The translations under genes were made by a program, and so were the position numbers. From Mimachlamys varia (lineage: Eukaryota > Mollusca > Bivalvia > Pectinida > Pectinidae), in the NCBI GenBank assembly GCA_947623455.1, contig OX392545.1, forward strand, positions 27,789,001 to 27,853,000: a stretch of DNA of 64,000 bases. Direction: 5' to 3'. Of the stretch, positions 22,630 to 37,600 are shown piece by piece. The notes beneath the pieces are model-generated. The model did no database searches, was not told the DNA's origin, and saw only the letters and a list, made by a program, of their open reading frames with translations. Each line of letters starts with the position of its first letter. Positions within the stretch are counted from its first letter, which is position 1.

Positions 22630-25600
22630 CTGTCAATCAGAAACAAAACATAAATTAAATAACATGAAATGCAAAGAGCTTCAAAAGTGATCCCTCAAAC
22701 ATGCAAAATGTAGTTAGAGATTCACTTATAATTAGAAACCCATGCATAGAAAAACAGTAAAATGTATACTATCTAAAGTTTAGGAAACAGAGATTTACTA
22801 ATTCACAAACAGGGAACAGTTAGAGATTCACTAACTCACATAAAGGGAACAGTTAGATTCACTAACTCACATATAGGTAACAGTTCATGATTCACTAACT
22901 CACATAAAGGGAACAGTTAGATTCACTAACTCACATAAAGGGAACAGTTAGATTCACTAACTCACATATAGGGAACAGTTAGTGATTCACTAACTCACAT
23001 AAAGGGAACAGTTAGATTCACTAACTCACATATAGGGAACAGTTGGTGATTCACTAACTCACATATAGGGAACAGTTATTGATTCACTAACTCACATATA
23101 GGGAACCGTTAGTGATTCACTAACTCACATATAGGGAACAGTTAGTGATTCACTAACTCACAAATAGGGAACAGTTAGTGATTCACTAACTCACATATAG
23201 GGAACAGTTAGTGATTCACTAACTCACATATAGGGAACAATTAGATATTCATTAACTCACATATAGGGAACAGTTAGTGATTCATTAACTCACATATAGG
23301 GAACAATTAGATATTCATTAACTCACATATAGGGAACAGTTAGTGATTCACTAACTCACATATAGGGAAAAGTTAGGTTTATTTACCCACAAAGGGCAGT
23401 TACATACACATGTATATGAATTGATGACTTCTCAATAATCCTGAATTATCAAATTGCCAAACAGTGCTATATTTACTTTCAAAAATAATTATGGGGAGAT
23501 AACTGTACGAAAGCTCTCTTTCAGTTGGGCAGGAATGCTAAGTTATAGTCTCTGATATCATATCCAATCATAACTGCTGATTATTTTCTCAAAAAGTTAT
23601 TGTAAAATTTACCTCGACCAAACACTTCCTGCATTAAAGCATATGAGGACTTTTTCTGTCGCCGTGGTCCCTCTTTTTTCACCTGTTCTACTGCAGTCTC
23701 GTCACTCAATATAGCACCCATCTGAATCAAAGAGAAAACAGCTATATAGAACTGTCAAGGTAGTTCATGATCTATCTCAATATGTGGATATAAAATAAGG
23801 GCTGAAAACAGTCAAAATTAAACTAAATAGAAATACAACAAGGACGTAGTTGTCATGATCCCCCGCCCATTCAAATATCGTTAAAATATGTGACACTAAA
23901 GTGAGTATTGAACTTGAGCGAGGGGTTCAGATAATAAGTCTACCAAACAAGTTTCAAAGCAAATCCGGACGGAGGGAAGAATGGATGGACGGACGGAACC
24001 CATTTGTATATCCCCCATCAACTTCGTTGGGCGGGGGATAGTAAAGATAAAATCAAAGAGATTGGAACAATAAAGACCAACTTTATACCTTTATTATTGA
24101 GAAGATCTAGGTTGAGAACATCTGACCTAACCAAGGTCAACCATTACCCCAAGGATAAAAGGCCAGTGAGCAGTAGTATAAAGCCCGAAAAGACAGACAA
24201 ACACAAGCCTAAATCAAGTCAGCTCCAGTTGCAAGGGGAGGACTTTTTACAGGAAACATGAATTGTATACAATGCTGTGTATCATTTATTTATTTTATCA
24301 CATAACTGACCCGTTCAGTCATGTCATACGGCCATGTCATAAATATGGTTTTACACATGTGTAATTACACTATTATGACTTAATAAACAAATAACGTCAT
24401 ATGATTGTCATGATAGTGAAAATCTTACCCTGAAAGTAGAAATTTGCCTTTCTTATAGAGAAGGGATTTGATAATTTTGGTGTATTTTCTCATAAATATA
24501 TTATTAAGTCATGTGATAAATAGAAATTACACCTGTGTCAATATAATATGGAATTTATTAAACTCGTTAAATAATTTAATATGTCACTCGCCTAAAGGCT
24601 TGTAACATATTAAATTATTGAACTCGTTTAATTCCATATTACATTGACACTCGTGTAATATCATCTATAAACAGTTAAATACACTTACCTGGTCACACCC
24701 GATAGCAATGACAAACATCCCGAACAGTAGCGACTCCACCACTAATAATACTGAGTGTATCCTACAAAATAAAGCATAATATCACAATCTGTGTGTATAC
24801 CATACACACACACCTCATAATCTGTGTGTACAACCATTAACACACATATCACAATCTGTGTGTACACCCCTAAACACACATCTCACAATCTGTGTGTACA
24901 CCCCTAAACACACATCTCACAATCTGTGTGTACACCCCTAAACACACATCTCTCAATCTGTGTGTACAACCCCCTACACACATTTCACAATATGTGTGTA
25001 CACTTCTAAACACACATCTCACAATATGTGGGTACACCTCTAAACCCGCATCTCACAATCTGTGTACACCCGAAGACACACATCTAACAATCTGTGTGTA
25101 CACCCATAACACACATCTCACAATCTGTGTGTACACCCCTAAACACACATCTCACAATCTGTGTGTACACCCCTAAACACACATCTCACAATCCGTGTGT
25201 ACAACCCCCTACACACATTTCACAATATGTGTGTACATTTCTAAACACACATCTCCCAATATGTGGGTACACCTCTAAACCCGCATCTCACAATCTGTGT
25301 ACACCAGAAGACACACATCTCACAATCTGTGTACACCCGAAGACACACATCTCAAAATCTGTGTGTACAACCATTAACACACATCTCACAATCTGTGTGT
25401 ACACCCCTAAACTTACATTTCACAATCTGTGTGTACACCCTTAAACACGCATCTCACAATCTGAGTGTACAACCATTAACACACATCTCACAATCTGTGT
25501 ACACCCTTTAACACACATCTCACAATCTGTGTGTACACCCCTTAATACACATCTCACAATCTGTGTGTATACCCCTAAACACACATCTCACAATCTGTGT

Positions 25601-28600
25601 GTACACCACAAAACACACATCTCACAATCTGTGTGTACAACCATTAACACACATCTCACAATCTGTGTGTACACCCTTAAACACACATCTCACAATCTGT
25701 GGGTATACCCTTAAACACACATCTCACAATCCGTGTGTACACCCCTAAACACACATCTCACAATCTGTGTGTACAACCCTAAACACACATCTCACAATCT
25801 GTGTGTACATCCTAAACACACATCTCACAATCTGTGTAAAACCCCAAACACACATCTCACAATCTGTGTGTACACCCCCAAACACACATCTCACAATCTG
25901 TGTGTACACCCCTTAACACACATCTCATAATCTGTGTGAACAACCTTAAACACACATCTCACAACCTGTGTGTACATCCTTAAACACACATCTCACAATC
26001 TGTGTGTACACCCTTCAACACACATCTCACAATCCATGTGTACACCCCTAAACACACATCTCACAATCTGTGTGTACAACCCTAAACACACATCTCACAA
26101 TCTGTGTGCACACCTTACACATACATCTCACAATCTGTGTGTACCTCCTAAACACACATCTCACAATCTGTGTGTACAACTCTAAACACACATCTCACAA
26201 TCTGTGTGTACACCCCTAAACACACATTTCACAATATGTGTGTACACTTCTAAACACACATCTCACAATCTGTGTAAACACCCCTTAACACACATCTCAC
26301 AATCTGTGTACACCCCTAAACACACATCTCACAATCTGTGTGAACACCCCAAAACACACATCTCACAATCTGTGTGAACATCCTTACACACACATCTCAC
26401 AATCTGTGGGTATACTCCTAAACACACATCTCACAATCTGTGTGTACACCCCAAAACACACATCTCACAATCTGTGTGTACACCCCTAAACACACATCTC
26501 ACAATCTGTGTGTACACCCCTAAACACACATTTCACAATCTGTGTGTACAACCCTAAACACACATCTCACAATCTGTGTGTACACCCCTCAATACACATC
26601 TCACAATCTGTGTGTACACCCCTCAATACACCTCTCACAATCTGTTTGTACACCCTTAAACACACATCTCACAATCTGTGTACACCCCTAAACACACATC
26701 TCACAATCTGTGTGTACACCCCTAAACACACATCTCACAATCTATGTGTACACCCCTAAACACACATCTCACAATCTGTGTGTACACCCCTCAATACACC
26801 TCTCACAATCTGTTTGTACACCCTTAAACACACATCTCACAATCTGTGTACACCCCTAAACACACATCTCACAATCTGTGTGTACACCCTTAAACACATA
26901 TCTCACAATCTGTGTGTACAACCATTAACACACATCTCACAACCTGTGTGTATACCCCTTAACACACATCTCACAATCTGTGTGTATACCCCTAAACACA
27001 CATCTCACAATCTGTGTACACCCCTAAACACACATCTCACAATCTGTGTACAACCATTAACACACATCTCACAACCTGTGTGTATACCCTTAAACACACA
27101 TCTCACAATCCGTGTGTACACCCCTAAACACACATCTCACAATCTGTGTGTACACCCTTAAACACACATCTCACAATCTGTGTACACCCCTAAACACACA
27201 TCTAACAATCTGTGTGTACACCCTTAAACACATATCTCACAATCTGTGTGTACAACCATTAACACACATCTCACAACCTGTGTGTATACCCCTAAACACA
27301 CATCTCACAATCTGTGTGTACAACCATTAACACACATCTCACAACCTGTGTGTATACCCTTAAACACACATCTCACAATCTGTGTGTACACCCCTAAACA
27401 CACATCTCACAATCTGTGTGTACACCCTTAAACACATATCTCACAATCTGTGTGTACAACCATTAACACACATCTCACAATCTGTGTGTACACCTCTAAA
27501 CACACATCTCACAATCTGTGTACACCCCTAAACACACATCTCACAATCTGTGTGTACAACCATTAACACACATCTCACAATCTGTGTGTACACCCCCAAA
27601 CACACATATCACAATCTGTGTATACCCTTAAACACACATCTCACAATCTGTGTGTACACCCCTAAACACACATCTCACAATCTGTGTGTATACCCCTAAA
27701 CACACATCTCACAATCTGTGTACACCCCTAAACACACATCTCACAATCTGTGTACAACCATTAACACACATCTCACAACCTGTGCGTATACCCTTAAACA
27801 CACATCTCACAATCCGTGTGTACACCCCTAAACACACATCTCACAATCTGTGTGTACACCCTTAAACACACATCTCACAATCTGTGTACACCCCTAAACA
27901 CACATCTCACAATCTGTGTGTACACCCTTAAACACATATCTCACAATCTGTGTGTACAACCATTAACACACATCTCACAACCTGTGTGTATACCCCTAAA
28001 CACACATCTCACAATCTGTGTGTACAACCATTAACACACATCTCACAACCTGTGTGTATACCCTTAAACACACATCTCACAATCTGTGTGTACACCCCTA
28101 AACACACATCTCACAATCTGTGTGTACACCCTTAAACACATATCTCACAATCTGTGTGTACAACCATTTACACACATCTCACAATCTGTGTGTACACCTC
28201 TAAACACACATCTCACAATCTGTGTACACCCCTAAACACACATCTCACAATCTGTGTGTACACCCCTAAACACACATCTCACAATCTGTGTGTACACCCT
28301 TAAACACATATCTCACAATCTGTGTGTACAACCATTTACACACATCTCACAATCTGTGTGTACACCTCTAAACACACATCTCACAATCTGTGTACACCCC
28401 TAAACACACATCTCACAATCTGTGTGTACAACCATTAACACTCATCTCACAATCTGTGTGTACACCCCCAAACACACATCTCACAATCTGTGTATACCCT
28501 TAAACACACATCTCACAATCTGTGTGTACACCCCTAAACACACATCTCACAATCTGTGTGTATACCCCTTAACACACATCTCACAATCTGTGTGTACAAC

Positions 28601-31600
28601 CATTAACACACATCTAACAATCTGTGTGTACAACCATTAACACACATCCCACAATCTGTGTGTACAACTCTAAACACACATCTCACAATCTGTGTACACC
28701 CCTAAACACACATCTCACAATCTGTGTGTACAACCATTAACACACATCTCACAATCTGTGTGTACACCCCCAAACACACATCTCACAATCTGTGTATACC
28801 CTTAAACACACATCTCACAATCTGTGTGTACACCCCTAAACACACATCTCACAATCTGTGTATACCCTTAAACACACATCTCACAATCTGTGTGTATACC
28901 CCTTAACACACATCTCACAATCTGTGGGTATACTCTTAAACACACATCTCACAATCTGTGTGTACACCCCTAAACACACATCTCACAATCTGTGTATACC
29001 CTTAAACACACATCTCACAATCTGTGTGTATACCCCTTAACACACATCTCACAATCTGTGTGTACAACCATTAACACACATCTCACAATCTGTGTGTACA
29101 ACCATTAACACACATCTCACAATCTGTGTGTACAACCATTAACACACATCTCACAACCTGTGTACACCCCTAAACATACATCTGTGTGGAGAAGGCTTCT
29201 TTTTATACATTGTAGGATTTACTTGATGCATGATCTTCTTGAATGTTTGCAATTAAATTCCTTGAAATAAAAAGACACATTTGAGCGCTTCCAATTCAGA
29301 GGTTTGAATATAGATAATAATGAAATATTTTGGTTCTTTTTCACCTGATACCATATAACAGAATTCTCTTCTGAATCAATTTATCATAAAATTTGTTGTT
29401 AGGAGCTGTGTTGTATAATGTATTTTATGTACAAAGAAAGACAAAATATTGCAGAGGAATAGCCAGTTTCCTCTGGCCCCAACACCATATCTTGTTTGGG
29501 GACAGAGCGCACTGCCATATGCAAATGTGGAATTTGCCCAATATTAAACGGTGTCGGGGAGTGACTAATCAACAAAAAGACACAGTCTGGAAATCTTCTG
29601 AACAACAATATTATATTGTTTTTAGTTTGGATCAGTACGGTTTGATGATAAGTCACACTCTGTGACCTACTTATGGGGTAAAACATGGAGACCTCCCAGG
29701 TGGGAAATCTCCAACTGTTGAAATCCAAAGAATTTACTGACAGAAATTAGAAACAGATCGAGAAAATCAGAGTTGTTTTGGAACCAGAAATAATCCATTT
29801 ATACATAAAGGTGAGGTATGTGTTGTGTCATAGTCAATTCTTAATTTTCAGCCCTTAAAAACTCTCAGCCACCATACGGTTTGTGGATAATTCCATGTTT
29901 TCATATACGAGTGCATTCTGGCCCCCCAAACATCTAGTTGTCAAAATGTCTAAATCTGGTGTTCGGGCCAGAGGAAACTGGGGCAAGCAAAGATTTTTTT
30001 TTACAGATTTGTATCTTTACTATACAGGTATACAAATAACAAATAAAGACTTGGCACAATCACTTCAGGAAATCTTACAAAAAACCAAATGATTGTTTAA
30101 TTAATGTTTGATTTGACTAGAAAACATTTATCAAATACTGAAAATGTTTTTTATTCAAACTTACATGAAAAGTCAAATTGTTTATCATTACAATCAAGTT
30201 TGTCCTGAATTAATTACTTAAAGGCCCAATATACGTAACTTTCGGCAAAACTTGAAGCGAAAATCAAGCCTAGTAACTTATTATTTTATAGATTTAGTTA
30301 AGATTAATTGATATCAAAAATATTCAAAATGAAATCTTACGCGGTTACCAGTACAGCAGCAGTTAAAACTCAGGTATTTGTAAACACGCGTCCATTTTGA
30401 ACTGTCTTCTAACTTCGGCTTGTTGTTGAAGTGCACCACACCTGAATTATTTTTGGATTTTTCTGTCAAGAGTTTCTTGTTAGTTACCACTCAGGTTTAC
30501 TTCGTTTTAGAATTATTTTTGCATGGTTATCAACTGGATTGTTTTTCATAATTTTTCAGAATCCCGAAAAATTTCCTGAAGTTACGTATATTGGGTTTTT
30601 AAGGCTTCTATTGATAATAGACAGATAGTCAAAGATACTACTAAAGGGAAAGCGAGTTTATAGGAAAGTTGATGATGCTAGTCAATGCTTGTGTACATAT
30701 CAAGTTACGTACAACACTGAAAATATTGAAATTTAGAAAAGATTTTGTGTTTACACTATTCATACATGACAATACAAAGAAACAGTTTACATTATACAAT
30801 TGTCTGTGACAGAATCTGTAGAGGACATGACAATAATGCGAGGATATCAATCTACCAATTCAGACCCTTATTCTTACTCCGTCACATCAGGATCTGACAA
30901 CATCCTATATCAGGTCATGTTCTGGTGACCCTTGCCTCTTTACTTCCCACTCCAGTAAAATTTTCAAATTGAGGAAGGTTAATGAAGCAAGTTATTTGGT
31001 CACAATATGTACATTAGCTTGTTGTGATGAAATGACTAATCAGAAAGGTAGGATTATGCAAGTTTTTTTGCCCACAAACATTCACATCCAAGATACAGAA
31101 AGCGGTAATTTGATTGGCTTATGCGAAAAGTCACCAGAACATGACCTGATATGGGATGTTGCCAGATCTTGATGCAATGGAGTGAGAATAAGGATCAGTA
31201 CTTTAATCAGATTGAAACAATTTATATTTTACGACTGTCTATGACAGATTTTTTAGAAGATGTAACAATAATGTGAGTATTTACTGAAGTGCTGGACAAC
31301 ACTTACCAATGGGTTGGTTGATGTGAGCTGCCAAGTTGTCAAAACAAAACTTTCTAAATAACAGTGTGTACATTTATACTATACAGCATCAGTTTTCCCT
31401 TTAGGGGGATTTTATTTCCTGGAGTGCTAAAAATTCAGTTTTATACAAAAAAATATCACTTCCTTTATAGCCATGAAATTATTTTTCGAAAATATTCCCA
31501 ATTACTGTGAACATACAGTGTACTCTCGACATATCGCCACCCGAATCTACCGCCACCCTCGCATACCGCCACCTAAACCTCTAGAACGGATTTCCCTTCT

Positions 31601-34600
31601 ATATAATTAAGTTAAGTTCGCCATCCTCGCATACCGCCATCTGCCACACCCTTTAAAATACAAACATTCCGAATCCCTATATATTTCCTTCGACGATAAT
31701 GCCATATTGTTCTGTTTTTGGAGATCGAGGAACTCTTTAATGTTCCATTTGGAATGGCATGCAGCAAAAGCAGATAAATAACTATTTTCAGATATAAATT
31801 TGTGCCAGATCTGTATGACGATATTATACTAATCTTGTTTTTATTAAAATGTTGGAAATGCAATCTATTATGCAATTTAATTCATGGTTATAATATTCAT
31901 AATTCAATACTATCGCCAACCTCGTCGTACGGCCATAATTCCTGTGGACGAAAGGTGGCGGTATAACGAGGGTACACTGTACTTATTTTGGCGGACTCAA
32001 ATTTTAGCGCAAAACCAAATTCAAACAGATAAGCACAATGATGAATAGGTGCAGTCACAATACTTGCTGTAGAAAGCAATATACAGAAACTGTAATTAGC
32101 ACAACCATGATATACTTTTTGTAATATAGAGGCTACCAGCCTGCCTCCATAATTTATCCTAATTAAATAAATCCTAATAAATGTAGTGAAAGAATTTCAG
32201 CGCGAAAATCACCAAATTAAGATTACCGCTAAAATATGTACGTTCACAGTACCTAATTATTCCAAATGATTTGAGATACATGTATATTTTCTTTATAACC
32301 TGGGTAAACAAGAAATGCACTTAAAATTTTTATTGCTATTATATTTTGCCTTTGAAGATAGGTTTGTGATATATTTACTTTAGATATGGTAGTTCCTTCA
32401 AATATGTTATATTTAGGTATTAATACGATTTGTATTAAGAGACCACCTATCATATGTGACCTTTTATGTTGCATCCCTTCAAAGGTCACATATGACAGGT
32501 TTGACTATACTTATTTTGGTCCCTTCATATTTTTACAATTAAAGGCCCAATATACGTAACTTTCTACAAAACTTGAAGCAAAAATCAATCTTACTGTATA
32601 ACTTATTATATTTAAAGATTTAGTTAAGATTAACCGATATCAGCAATATTCAATATGAATTCTTACGCGGTTACTGGTACAGAAGCAGTTGAAACACAGT
32701 ATTTGTAAACAAGCGTCCATTTCGAACTGTTTTCTACCTTCGGCTTTTTGTTGAAGTCCCCAAATGAAGTATTTTGAATTCTTTGGATTTTTTCGTAAAG
32801 AGTTTCTTGTTAGTTACTGCTCAGGTGTACTTCGTTTTGGGCTTATTTTTGCATGGTTATTGGAATACTAGTTACTAGAATTTTTTTCATAATTTTTCAG
32901 ATTCCCGAAAAATTTACGTATATTAGGCCTTTAAAGCAAACTGAACTGAATCTAGACAGATAAGTGCAATGTTGAGTTGGTGCACATGCAGTACTTGCTG
33001 CATAGCAAGGTCAAGAAACTGTAATAAGCGCAATCATATTTTATCGGAATTCTTTCAGCACGATAATCGTTAAACAAGATTACGGATATAATGTGTTCCA
33101 TAAAACCTTGAAACCTTTATCGAAATTCTTTCAGCAAGATAATTGTTAAAGATTACCGATATAATGTGTGCCATAAAACTTAAGTCTATATAAAACCAAA
33201 CTAGTAAAGACTTTTAAATTTTTGTCAGGAATATAATCTGGGGCTGTGTAATTGGTGTCAACATCACCAACTTAACAAGATGTGTTTCACGTTTATAGTC
33301 TGCAGTTCATTCATATTTGATTTTAAGAAAAACAATCTACATCCTTGTAGTTTCAACATTAAAGGCTTTTGTCTACTATATTTTGTCATAAAGTTTTTGT
33401 CGAAAGTATAAAATCAAGTCATTTTTAATATCAATGAGTGACTTTTACATATGGGTAGATCACTACATCAACACTGTCCACAAGAACATGTTTATTTGTA
33501 CACAAATCAGGCCACATTTCAGCTGCTTCCTCCTGAGAATGTGAAAATGTGGAAGAAACAGTTTACATGACTAGTGGTTGTTTGATGTGGTTATTTCACT
33601 CTTGTTAGAAACATTTCAGAAGTTACAAAAGACTAGAAAGTATGTGAGACATAAATGCCCCCGCCACCATCTGGTTACATTACCATGGGACGGGACGTGA
33701 CGGGATGCGAAGGACATGGGTGACACTATTTGCCCACTCCATTTCATGGCGGGGGCATAACAAGAGCTTTAGTGAATCAATGTAAAAAATATGAAATCTT
33801 GGCTAAATAAAATCTAAATAATAAAACAAGGGAGATAATTACAATTTGACATGTTTTCCGTTCCCTTTTACACCAGGTTCCATCATCCATGACACGATCA
33901 CCATGGTAGTAGCGTACGCGCTGAGGATACCTAGAAAATATAATGTTTACAACTTAGCAGACCATCCGCAAAACATTACATAGCAGCCATAAACATCATT
34001 TACTTACATTTCACAGTATTGGTGATACTGTAAAAGTGGAAATTTTTGTGGTGTGGAAATATTCGCTTATTTCGCTGCCATTTAAATTTCCGCAAATATA
34101 TATATCCACACGCAAACATATTCAACAATACTCAAACTCTACAGTGTACAATAGTATTATAGGTACACAATGAAAAACAGCATGACTTCAGCGCGAAAAA
34201 TATCCACATCGCGAACAGTTTGGAGGCTGACTAAGCAAAAAATTCCATGTGCAAAAATATTGGCTTTTACAGTTATAGTAATATTAGAACATTACACAGG
34301 TATAGTACAAATACATATCTTTCAGCTGAAGTAGATAATAACATTAGACATACAGTGAATATTACAGAACATGTTTTTAAAATACAGGGCCCTATAATTC
34401 CTTTAATATCAAATATTATTACAATTGGTGTGTAACACTATTACTCATCAGTCCAAAATGTATCACATGACATTGATTATTTCTGTTGAAATACTTCATG
34501 ATGTCGCGGATAAGTCAATATTATAAAACTCTTTCATGACCAGGGGTGTAAGATAGGGAAATTCCACCCAAAGGGTTTTCAAATTTGGTAAAACCAGAGG

Positions 34601-37600
34601 CTTTGCCGAGAGTTTTGCCAAATTTGAAAATCCCGAGAGTGGAATTTTCTTTCTTACATCCCTGGTCACGAAAAAGTATTTTTCTCCCATTCCAACTACC
34701 TGAATAAGCTCAAATACTATGAAAATAATTTTGACTGGCCACCATTTTGAAAATATCAACTTTTCCCTTGAGCTTTATTGCAAAAAAAAATCAGGCAGCG
34801 AGATTAAGCATACCCAAAATTTGCAAACATAGTTTGTGCAGAAAAAATAATCTCAGCTTTCTAATGTACAAGGTTAAATTATTGTTGAAGGTTTTACTTT
34901 CAACACGTCACCATTTTTCTCTTTTTGGCATCAGATTTTACCGAACTTATGACTTCACATCATTGTTGCGCCATTGTGATGTCACGCGGTGGCTGTATTG
35001 CATGGGTAGGTGTGTAATACAACCACAGCGATAATAGGTGTATTACCCTAGACATGCCAGTATTACACACCTAGAAATGACAGAAAATGTTGTATTGACT
35101 CCTTAGTGTAGTTCTAGTACAACAAACTCAAAACAGATTGGAAACAGTCAAGATGTCGAGAATAATCCCATGCCTTATTAAATAGATATTATTTTCAAAT
35201 ATACCAATTAACTACCATCAAAATGTATAACTACAAGTTAGTACAATGTTATACTTATTTCTTATTAAATGAATAAATATTTAATAAAAATGTTCATTGT
35301 TGGTGATTAAATTATTAAAGGTGTTTTCTATTCTAATGACAAATCAGTAAAAATCTTATTTATTTAGTAAGCAAATGCAGAATTTTGTTTCAGACAGTCC
35401 ATGATTTTATGGACCTGACTTGAACAATACAGTACTTATCACGGCCTTCGGCCTCAGAGAATATTGCCAACGTGAGGTCAGTAAAACGATGGATTGCCCT
35501 CAACTAAAGTCTGTATTTGTATAGTACAGTTATCAGTAATCAAATTGTGTTTAGCCTAGTAAACAGGGCATAATCAAAACCTGCCAACATGTACAGTACT
35601 GCATGATCAACATCATCATAGATAAAATCAAGTAAATCTACTCACCAACATAAAATAAGAACTGGATGAAATATTTTTGATTAAATTCACCAACACAATT
35701 GTTGATCCTACAAAAAAGAGAAAGTAGAACGTTAAATTTTCCATTTAAACATGTCAAATTGAATTAAATTTTGATTTTTCCATTTTTTAAAAATCTACAT
35801 AGTATAGTAAATACACTGAAAATATACTGAATCCTTAAACTAAAATAAATAATTGCTACGCTGCCCAATGTATAATGAAGATCAAGTGTAGATGCAAGAT
35901 AAAAGATTAAGTATGAATTTGAACCACAGTCTAGATCATCATAATCAATTTTCACATGACATGGACCAGGTTTAAGCAATCGAAAAGAAATTTAAAACCA
36001 TCAAATCATTCATCTTTTATTGCCTGAAACAAAACAAAGGATGCTTTCATAGCCAAATCAAACTTGCATTATATACAGATAATCTTCCAACCTACCAAAG
36101 ACAATGATGGCCTATACTGGGGATACCTACCACAGACAATGATGGTCTATACTGGGGATACCTACCACAGACAATGGTGGTCTATACTGGGGACACCTAC
36201 CACAGACAATGGTGGTCTATACTGGGGATACCTACCACAGACAATGGTGGTCTATACTGGGGATACCTACCACAGACAATGATGGTCTATACTGGGGATA
36301 CCTACCACAGACAATGAGGGTCTATACTGGGGATACCTACCACAGACAATGATGGTCTATACTGGGGATACCTACCACAGACAATGGTGGTCTATACTGG
36401 GGATACCTACCACAGACAATGATGGTCTATACTGGGGATACCTACCACAGACAATGATGGTCTATACTGGGGATACCTATCACAGACAATGGTGGTCTAT
36501 ACTGGGGATACCTACCACAGACAATGATGGTCTATACTGGGGATACCTACCACAGACAATGGTGGTCTATACTGGGGATACCTACCACAGACAATGGTGG
36601 TCTATACTGGGGATACCTACCACAGACAATGGTGGTCTATACTGGGGATACCTACCACAGACAATGGTGGTCTGTACTGGGGATACCTACCACAGACAAT
36701 GGTGGTCTATACTGGGGATACCTACCACAGACAATGATGGTCTGTACTGGGGATATCTACCACAGACAATGATGGTCTATACTGGGGACACCTACCACAG
36801 ACAATGATGGTCTGTACTGGGGATACCTACCACAGACAGTGATAGTCTATACTGGGGACACCTACCACAGACAATGGTGGTCTATACTGGGGACACCTAC
36901 CACAGACAGTGATGGTCTATACTGGGGACATCTACCACAGACAATGGTGGTCTATACTGGGGACACCTACCACAGACAATGATGGTCTATACTGGGGATA
37001 CCTACCACAGACAATGGTGGTCTGTACTGGGGATACCTACCACAGACAATGATGGTCTATACTGGGGATACCTACCACAGACAATGGTGGTCTATACTGG
37101 ATATACCTACCACAGACAATGATGGTATATACTGGGGATACCTACCACAGACAATGGTGGTCTGTACTGGGGATACCTACCACAGACAATGGTGGTCTAT
37201 ACTGGGGACACCTACCACAGACAATGGTGGTCTGTACTGGGGATACCTACCACAGACAATGGTGGTCTGTACTGGGGATACCTACCACAGACAATGGTGG
37301 TCTGTACTGGGGATACCTACCACAGACAATGGTGGTCTGTACTGGGGATACCTACCACAGACAATGGTGGTCTATACTGGGGACACCTACCACAGACAAT
37401 GATGGTCTATACTGGGGACACCTACCACAGACAATGGTGGTCTGTACTGGGGATACCTACCACAGACAATGATGGTCTATACTGGGGATACCTACCACAG
37501 ACAATGGTGGTCTGTACTGGGGATACCTACCACAGACAATGGTGGTCTATACTGGGGACACCTACCACAGACAATGATGGTCTATACTGGGGATACCTAC

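Noticed and set aside
24892..29040. Open frames of the type [16 protein letters not shown]
   Set aside because: They are produced by the 34-bp repeat and change frame between units. No splice or start context.
33870..33877. Alternative exon 5 donor CCTG|GTGTAA
   Set aside because: It leaves exon 5 in phase 1, incompatible with exon 6, which needs phase 2. The GTAATT donor at 33842 fits and adds a plausible loop.
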